This document shows positions 59,886-64,000 of a stretch of 64,000 nt of DNA, one piece after another. The stretch is from Fluviirhizobium alvei (GTDB lineage Bacteria > Pseudomonadota > Alphaproteobacteria > Rhizobiales > Rhizobiaceae), in the NCBI RefSeq assembly GCF_030551875.1, contig NZ_JAUOZU010000005.1, positions 1 to 64,000 on the forward strand, read 5' to 3'. A program made the position numbers and the translations under genes. The stretch's first letter is position 1. Each line of letters begins with the position of its first letter. Below the pieces are notes generated by a model. It searched no databases, was not told the DNA's origin, and saw only the letters and a program-made list of their open reading frames with translations.

Positions 59886-62177
59886 TCAGACCAGCAGGAT
59901 ATCGTTGAAATCGAAATCCGTCAGCTTCTTGCCGATGAAAGCGATTACCTCGGCGGCATCGCCACCCTTGCCGTCGTCATCGTAGGAGAGATAACCGGTC
60001 TTGGCATTGTAGAGCACCACTTCGGCACCGGCGACCTTGGCCGCCGATCCGGCAACGAAATCCGCCGCCGCCAGATGGCCATTCTTGCGCGCCAGCCCTT
60101 CGAAGATCGAACGGTCGAGTGCGATCGCATCATTGGCGTCGAAATCCAGCAGCCGGTCGGCATTGTCGGCGCCAAAGGCGGCAAAATGGAAGACATCGCT
60201 GCCACCATTGCCGGTGAGCCGATCTTTGCCGAGGCCGCCGCCAATGTCATTGTCGCCGCGATTGCCGATGATCTGGTTGTCGAGGTCGTTGCCAAAGCCA
60301 TTGATGCCGGCTCGACCCTGCAATGTCAGGTTCTCGACAAAGGCGAATTCGGACAGATCAAGCGAAATCGACGACAGGACCAGATCGGTACCACCACCAT
60401 CGACTTCACCGGAAACCACGTCACCGGCATCATCGACATAGTAGTTATCGTTGCCGGCACCACCCATCATCGTGTCGGCACCAAGCCCGCCCCGCAGCAT
60501 ATCGTCGCCGAGATCGCCGACCAGATTATCGTCGCCGTCACCGCCATTGAGCGTGTCGGCCGACGATCCGCCCGTGACCGTATTGTCGAGCGCGTTCCCG
60601 GTCAGGACGAACGAGCCGGTGCCGGTCGCCGTCAGGATTTCCACATTGTCGGCCAGCACATAGCCGGATTGCGCGATCAGGACCGTATCGGTTCCAGCGT
60701 CCGTCGATTCTGTGACGACATCACCCTTGTTGTCGAGCGAATAGACATCGTCGCCGAGGCCACCGGCCATCGTGTCATTGCCGGCACCGCCGGTGATCGT
60801 GTTATCATCGCTCGAACCGGTGAGGGTATCGGCTGCCGTTCCACCAACGAGAATTTCGAAATCGGTGACACCGTCAGTGTCAGTGGCGGTCTGAGCGGAC
60901 AGATCAATCGTGACCGACGTGCTGTAACCGGAATAATCCAGCGTGTCGGTGCCATCGCCACCGGCAACGGTCCCGTCAACCAGCGCATGATCGCCGCTCA
61001 TGAGAAGCGTGTTGTCGCCGGTGCCGAAGATGATCGCCATGCCATTACCGCCGGTGATCGTGCCGCTGTTGGTGATCGTGTCATCGAGATCGCTGATGAT
61101 CTTGATTGCGGTTCCTTCCGAACCGGTAATCGAACCGTCATTGATGATCGTGGTCAGATAGAACGCGTTGCCCTGCGAACTGTCATCGATGAGAATGCCG
61201 AGGCCGAGACCGCTGATGACAGCGTTTTCGTGGTTGGTGATCGAGCCGCCGCCGGCGGCAATGCCTTCGGACGTGTTGGGCAGGCCATCCGAACCGTGGC
61301 CATTGGCGCCAAGCCCCTGAATGGTGCCATAGTTGACGATGGTCGCTTCATAATCGATATCGACGCCGTCACCGTCTCCGTCATAGGTGCCGTCGGGCGT
61401 CTCGCCGGTCTCGCCGTTGAGATCGACGCCGGCCGTGTACATGCCCGTGATGGTGCCGTAATTGGTCACGGTCGCCGAACCGTCCGAACCGACGCCGGAG
61501 CCGTTGCGGCCGGTGATCGTCGCATCTAGCGCATTGTTGACGGTGATGACGCTATCGGTGCCGGCATCGATACCGTGGCGATCACCCGCTATCATGCCGG
61601 CCAGATTGTCGACGGTGCCGGATGTGGAATCCTCGAACTGGATACCATCGGCCTTGGCGACCTGGTCGCTGCCGCTGCCGCCGTTGATCGTGGCGCTGTT
61701 GGTGATGTAACCGACCGCGCCGATGCGGATACCGTCATCCGATTCCGAATGGATGAGGCCGGTATTGTTGATCTCGGCAATGAAACTGCCCGTGCCGCCG
61801 GCAAAATCGATCGCCTGGCCGCTGGTGGATTTGATGGTGCCGCTGTTGGTCAGCGTGATCTGGCCGCTCGTCACAGCGCCCGACTGGATCTGGATCGCAT
61901 CATCGAGCGACTGGATGGAGCCGGTATTCTCGATCGTCGCATTCAGGTTGGAACCAACACCGGTTTCGAAACGGATCGCGCGTCCGCCGCTTTTGGTGTT
62001 TTCGATCACTCCATCGTTGGTGATGATTGCACCGTCCGTGGCAGCCGCGAAGCGAACGCTCGGGGAGCTCGAAGCAACACTGATGATGCCGCCGGCTTCC
62101 ACAATCAGTTCATCCATCCCGGACATGCCAGTGAGCGTGGTAATGGTCGTGCCGCTGGTAACAGTCGTCGTGGTCAT
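59886..62177 (-). CDS. RTX exoprotein with N-terminal beta-helix-like repeats
   Basis: A 763-residue protein. Residues about 50-390 carry short repeats with the core ITNSGTIxG or ATIxNYGTI, typical of right-handed beta-helix exoproteins. Residues about 440-650 carry RTX motifs (GGAGNDTMAGGLGDDVY, GGDGDDNLVGDLGDDML, GGAGNDNYYVDD). The C-terminus (DADNADRLLDF type segment, TDFDFNDILLV) matches type I secretion signals. It has no signal peptide. AAGGTGCGAG precedes the ATG. It is probably secreted and calcium-folded at the surface. Confidence 0.85.
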   Translation of the reverse strand: MTTTTVTSGTTITTLTGMSGMDELIVEAGGIISVASSSPSVRFAAATDGAIITNDGVIENTKSGGRAIRFETGVGSNLNATIENTGSIQSLDDAIQIQSGAVTSGQITLTNSGTIKSTSGQAIDFAGGTGSFIAEINNTGLIHSESDDGIRIGAVGYITNSATINGGSGSDQVAKADGIQFEDSTSGTVDNLAGMIAGDRHGIDAGTDSVITVNNALDATITGRNGSGVGSDGSATVTNYGTITGMYTAGVDLNGETGETPDGTYDGDGDGVDIDYEATIVNYGTIQGLGANGHGSDGLPNTSEGIAAGGGSITNHENAVISGLGLGILIDDSSQGNAFYLTTIINDGSITGSEGTAIKIISDLDDTITNSGTITGGNGMAIIFGTGDNTLLMSGDHALVDGTVAGGDGTDTLDYSGYSTSVTIDLSAQTATDTDGVTDFEILVGGTAADTLTGSSDDNTITGGAGNDTMAGGLGDDVYSLDNKGDVVTESTDAGTDTVLIAQSGYVLADNVEILTATGTGSFVLTGNALDNTVTGGSSADTLNGGDGDDNLVGDLGDDMLRGGLGADTMMGGAGNDNYYVDDAGDVVSGEVDGGGTDLVLSSISLDLSEFAFVENLTLQGRAGINGFGNDLDNQIIGNRGDNDIGGGLGKDRLTGNGGSDVFHFAAFGADNADRLLDFDANDAIALDRSIFEGLARKNGHLAAADFVAGSAAKVAGAEVVLYNAKTGYLSYDDDGKGGDAAEVIAFIGKKLTDFDFNDILLV

Positions 62178-62263
62178 CTCGCACCTTTTTTAAATGGGTC
62201 AGCAGGGATGCCGACCGACTTATGATGGCTGGATGACAGGCATGTGACGCTGGCGGTGGCCGA

Positions 62264-62728
62264 TCAACTGCGGCGCGCGTCGAGCGCCTTGCGAATGGTT
62301 TCGAGAACGGGAAGCACTTGCTCCACGGAATGCGCCTGGACGATATCTCCGATCCAGGCCATTTCGCCCATCACCGTGGCGATCGCCTTGCCATGGATCG
62401 CGCGACCGGAATCGGTCAGGTCCACACGTTTGGAACGGCCGTCATGGTCGTCCGGCCGGACCGCAATCCAGCCGGATCGCTCCAGATGGCCGAGCGTGTT
62501 CGTCATCGCGCCCTTGGAAACCTGCAGGGCGCGCGCGATTTCGAGTGGCGTCCGGCCATCGCCAAGCCGAACCAGATGGTTGAGAACGGTAAATTGCGGC
62601 AGCGTCATCGTGCCCGGCATGACCTTCTCGAACGCGGCACCGGACAATTGCGCAACGATGCCGATCTCGTTGAAAAGGCGGAATATCTGCCCGAGGTCCG
62701 GTTTGTCCGCTGCCGAGTTTTCATTCAT
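62264..62728 (-). CDS. MarR-family transcriptional repressor
   Basis: A 154-residue MarR regulator. The winged helix contains LPQFTVLNHLVRL, TPLEIARALQVSKGAMTNTL and the wing PDDHDGRSKRVDLT. It is the second gene of an operon with the nitroreductase; the overlap of its start with that gene's stop is four bases. Two tandem palindromes before the operon (63886-63923) are the likely operators, giving autorepression relieved by a small molecule. Confidence 0.9.
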   Translation of the reverse strand: MNENSAADKPDLGQIFRLFNEIGIVAQLSGAAFEKVMPGTMTLPQFTVLNHLVRLGDGRTPLEIARALQVSKGAMTNTLGHLERSGWIAVRPDDHDGRSKRVDLTDSGRAIHGKAIATVMGEMAWIGDIVQAHSVEQVLPVLETIRKALDARRS

Positions 62729-63873
62729 GCCGATCTGATCCGCGTTTCGTAAGGCCAGCGAGGTGCCGGCCCGATTTCGCCACCATAGCCCAGCCGAACG
62801 AACATTTGCACCGTTTCCTGCGGTTGAATGGCAAGTGCTGTGCGTAGCCTGTCGAAATGGGGGCGCATCTCGACATATTCCTGCAGGGCCTGGCTGAAAG
62901 GCTGCATTGAAAGCCCTTCGGCCGTCGCCGCGAGATTGAGCCGCACATAGTCGCGACCGGCATTGATCTGCTCCCCTCTCACGTTGCCCGGTGTCGTGAG
63001 CCAGAGAAAGGCCATGGCGGTATCGAACTGACTGCGGATAAAATCCACCTGCTGGCTATAGGATTGCGAGGTCGGATCGAGAAGGTCGTTGCGGTCAAAC
63101 AGACCGACTGTGTCCATGGCGGAGACGAACAGACTGTCGATGGCAATCCCATCCGGATTGGCGGCAATTTCGGACCGGCCGATGCGCATGAGATCCACGC
63201 TTTCCTTTGCCGCACCAGGCGTCAGGAATTCGGTTTCCATCGCCGCCCAGGCCAGCGAGCGCAGGTCGCCAACGCGCGTCGGATCATCGGCGTAGCGGGC
63301 GGGAAAATGGCGTGAAGCGGCGGCAATCCGTTTAAGCGAATCTTTTGGTACCGGGAGCGCGATATCATAGTTCGAACGATTGGTGCGGCGTCGATAGATT
63401 TCCTGAAACAGGGGATCACGCGCAAGACCATCCTGCCGGACGAGCCGGATATGGGCAACCGGCCGCTCGTCAAGCCGGGGCTGCGGCTCGCCCTCCGGGA
63501 AAAGCGCGATCTCGGCGCGAAACCCGCGTTCCATGGCCGCCATAGACAGAAGTTCGAGAAATGCGCCGAGCCCGATTGTGATCTGACGGTCGAATGGATC
63601 GGTTTCCGGCAATCTTCGATCCTTCTGACAATAAAGCGTGATTTCGTCCGCAGTCCCGAGATCGGCAATCCACGGCTGGCGGTTGTGCGGATTGGGTGCG
63701 AGGATCGCATGGGAAAGGACCCAACGGCGGAGATCCGCCTCTTCCGCGCCTTTCTTCGGGTCCCAGACCGACTGCGCATCGCCATCCTGGCGCGAAAGCA
63801 CCCAGATTGTAGTCGCGGCAGCTGCCGTGATCACCCCGCCACCCAAAATGAGCATGAAATTCCGTCTGTTCAT
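62725..63873 (-). CDS. exported nitroreductase-like flavoprotein (Acg family)
   Basis: A 382-residue protein with a Tat-like N-terminus (MNRRNFMLILGGG). The pair ILAPNPHNRQPW and RRRTNRSNYDIALP are marks of the Acg/nitroreductase-like FMN family, and a second half-domain follows (residues about 200-370). The ATG at 63873 has GGAG seven bases upstream; two in-frame ATGs lie before it. It is co-transcribed with a MarR regulator, suggesting a role in detoxifying a reducible aromatic or stress compound, or in flavin binding. The substrate is unknown. Confidence 0.85.
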   Translation of the reverse strand: MNRRNFMLILGGGVITAAAATTIWVLSRQDGDAQSVWDPKKGAEEADLRRWVLSHAILAPNPHNRQPWIADLGTADEITLYCQKDRRLPETDPFDRQITIGLGAFLELLSMAAMERGFRAEIALFPEGEPQPRLDERPVAHIRLVRQDGLARDPLFQEIYRRRTNRSNYDIALPVPKDSLKRIAAASRHFPARYADDPTRVGDLRSLAWAAMETEFLTPGAAKESVDLMRIGRSEIAANPDGIAIDSLFVSAMDTVGLFDRNDLLDPTSQSYSQQVDFIRSQFDTAMAFLWLTTPGNVRGEQINAGRDYVRLNLAATAEGLSMQPFSQALQEYVEMRPHFDRLRTALAIQPQETVQMFVRLGYGGEIGPAPRWPYETRIRSA

Positions 63874-63885
63874 TTGCATCTCCAT

Positions 63886-63923
63886 TAGTTCGACGTAAAA
63901 CTATATAGTTTGATGTCGAACTA
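63886..63923. promoter_or_regulatory. two tandem MarR-type operator palindromes
   Basis: Two 18-bp elements of form TAGTT-N8-AACTA lie at 63886-63903 and 63906-63923, their centres 20 bases (two helical turns) apart. Together they also form a larger dyad with outer arms TAGTTCGAC/GTCGAACTA and an inner AAACTATATAGTTT. The array starts 13 bases before the nitroreductase ATG, and TATAT in its centre could be the -10 region. Confidence 0.8.
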
Positions 63924-64000
63924 CATGTCAAGCCACCGTCGCTTCGTATGCATTTGCAGGTGAGCAGACGCATTGGTCTCGCTTTGCCGATGAATTCCGC

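Overview
The window looks like a chromosomal segment of a free-living alphaproteobacterium of the Hyphomicrobiales, probably Rhizobiaceae or a near relative. The grounds are the high GC content, an aerobic-type cobalamin pathway (CobN chelatase, CobB/CobQ amidotransferases, CobE), an FnrN-type regulator beside hemN with a shared anaerobox, ExoD, Bmt, and the overall gene content. No rRNA, tRNA, prophage, transposase or CRISPR array was seen.

Layout. 1-0.7 kb: small secreted proteins, two sharing a 77-bp duplicated signal-peptide segment. 1.1-4.1 kb: an RTX protein. 4.1-7.9 kb: glutaminase, hemN, fnrN and an L,D-transpeptidase. 8-22.7 kb: cobalamin genes in two minus-strand operons (cobA-cobB-cobC-cobD and cobP-cobW-cobN-cobO), interrupted by a nucleoside hydrolase, a merR-cobE pair, a divergent membrane protein, a TSUP permease and an orphan merR. 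The cobP operon has a promoter, a cobalamin riboswitch and an unannotated 38-codon ORF whose stop overlaps the cobP start. 22.7-23.6 kb: a MntA/HepT-type toxin-antitoxin pair with a frameshifted toxin. 23.7-28.9 kb: a complete family-5 (dipeptide-type) ABC transporter. 29.8-31.3 kb: cobQ. 31.5-34.7 kb: an envelope protein with three Tyr/Trp repeats and a peptidoglycan-binding domain, then selO.

34.8-59.7 kb holds most of a one-carbon/methyl-transfer network: bmt (betaine-homocysteine methyltransferase), a non-pyrrolysine MttB-family methyltransferase, a corrinoid protein, a DUF1638 protein, a small 'virulence factor'-family protein, a MetV-like iron-sulfur protein, MetF, an MtrH-like methyl-THF:corrinoid methyltransferase and a RACo-like corrinoid activator. 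My reading is that MttB moves a methyl from a quaternary amine (glycine betaine is the best candidate) to the corrinoid protein, the MtrH-like enzyme passes it to tetrahydrofolate, MetVF oxidises methyl-THF, and the RACo-like protein rescues oxidised cobalt. The nearby cobalamin genes would supply the cofactor. bmt and the MtrH-like gene share a 22-bp palindrome close upstream, so they may belong to one regulon. Unrelated genes lie among them: a 1539-residue protein of about 31 repeats, an ECF sigma factor with a membrane-anchored VWA protein, an EamA permease, a cupin, a LysR regulator, a ferredoxin-like protein, a SUOX-fold/GGDEF-EAL pair, an entericidin, ExoD, and a small inserted-looking cassette flanked by 28-bp direct repeats.

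59.9-64 kb: a third RTX protein, then a nitroreductase-marR operon with two tandem operator palindromes. Three large putative type I secretion substrates occur here with no type I exporter genes in the window.
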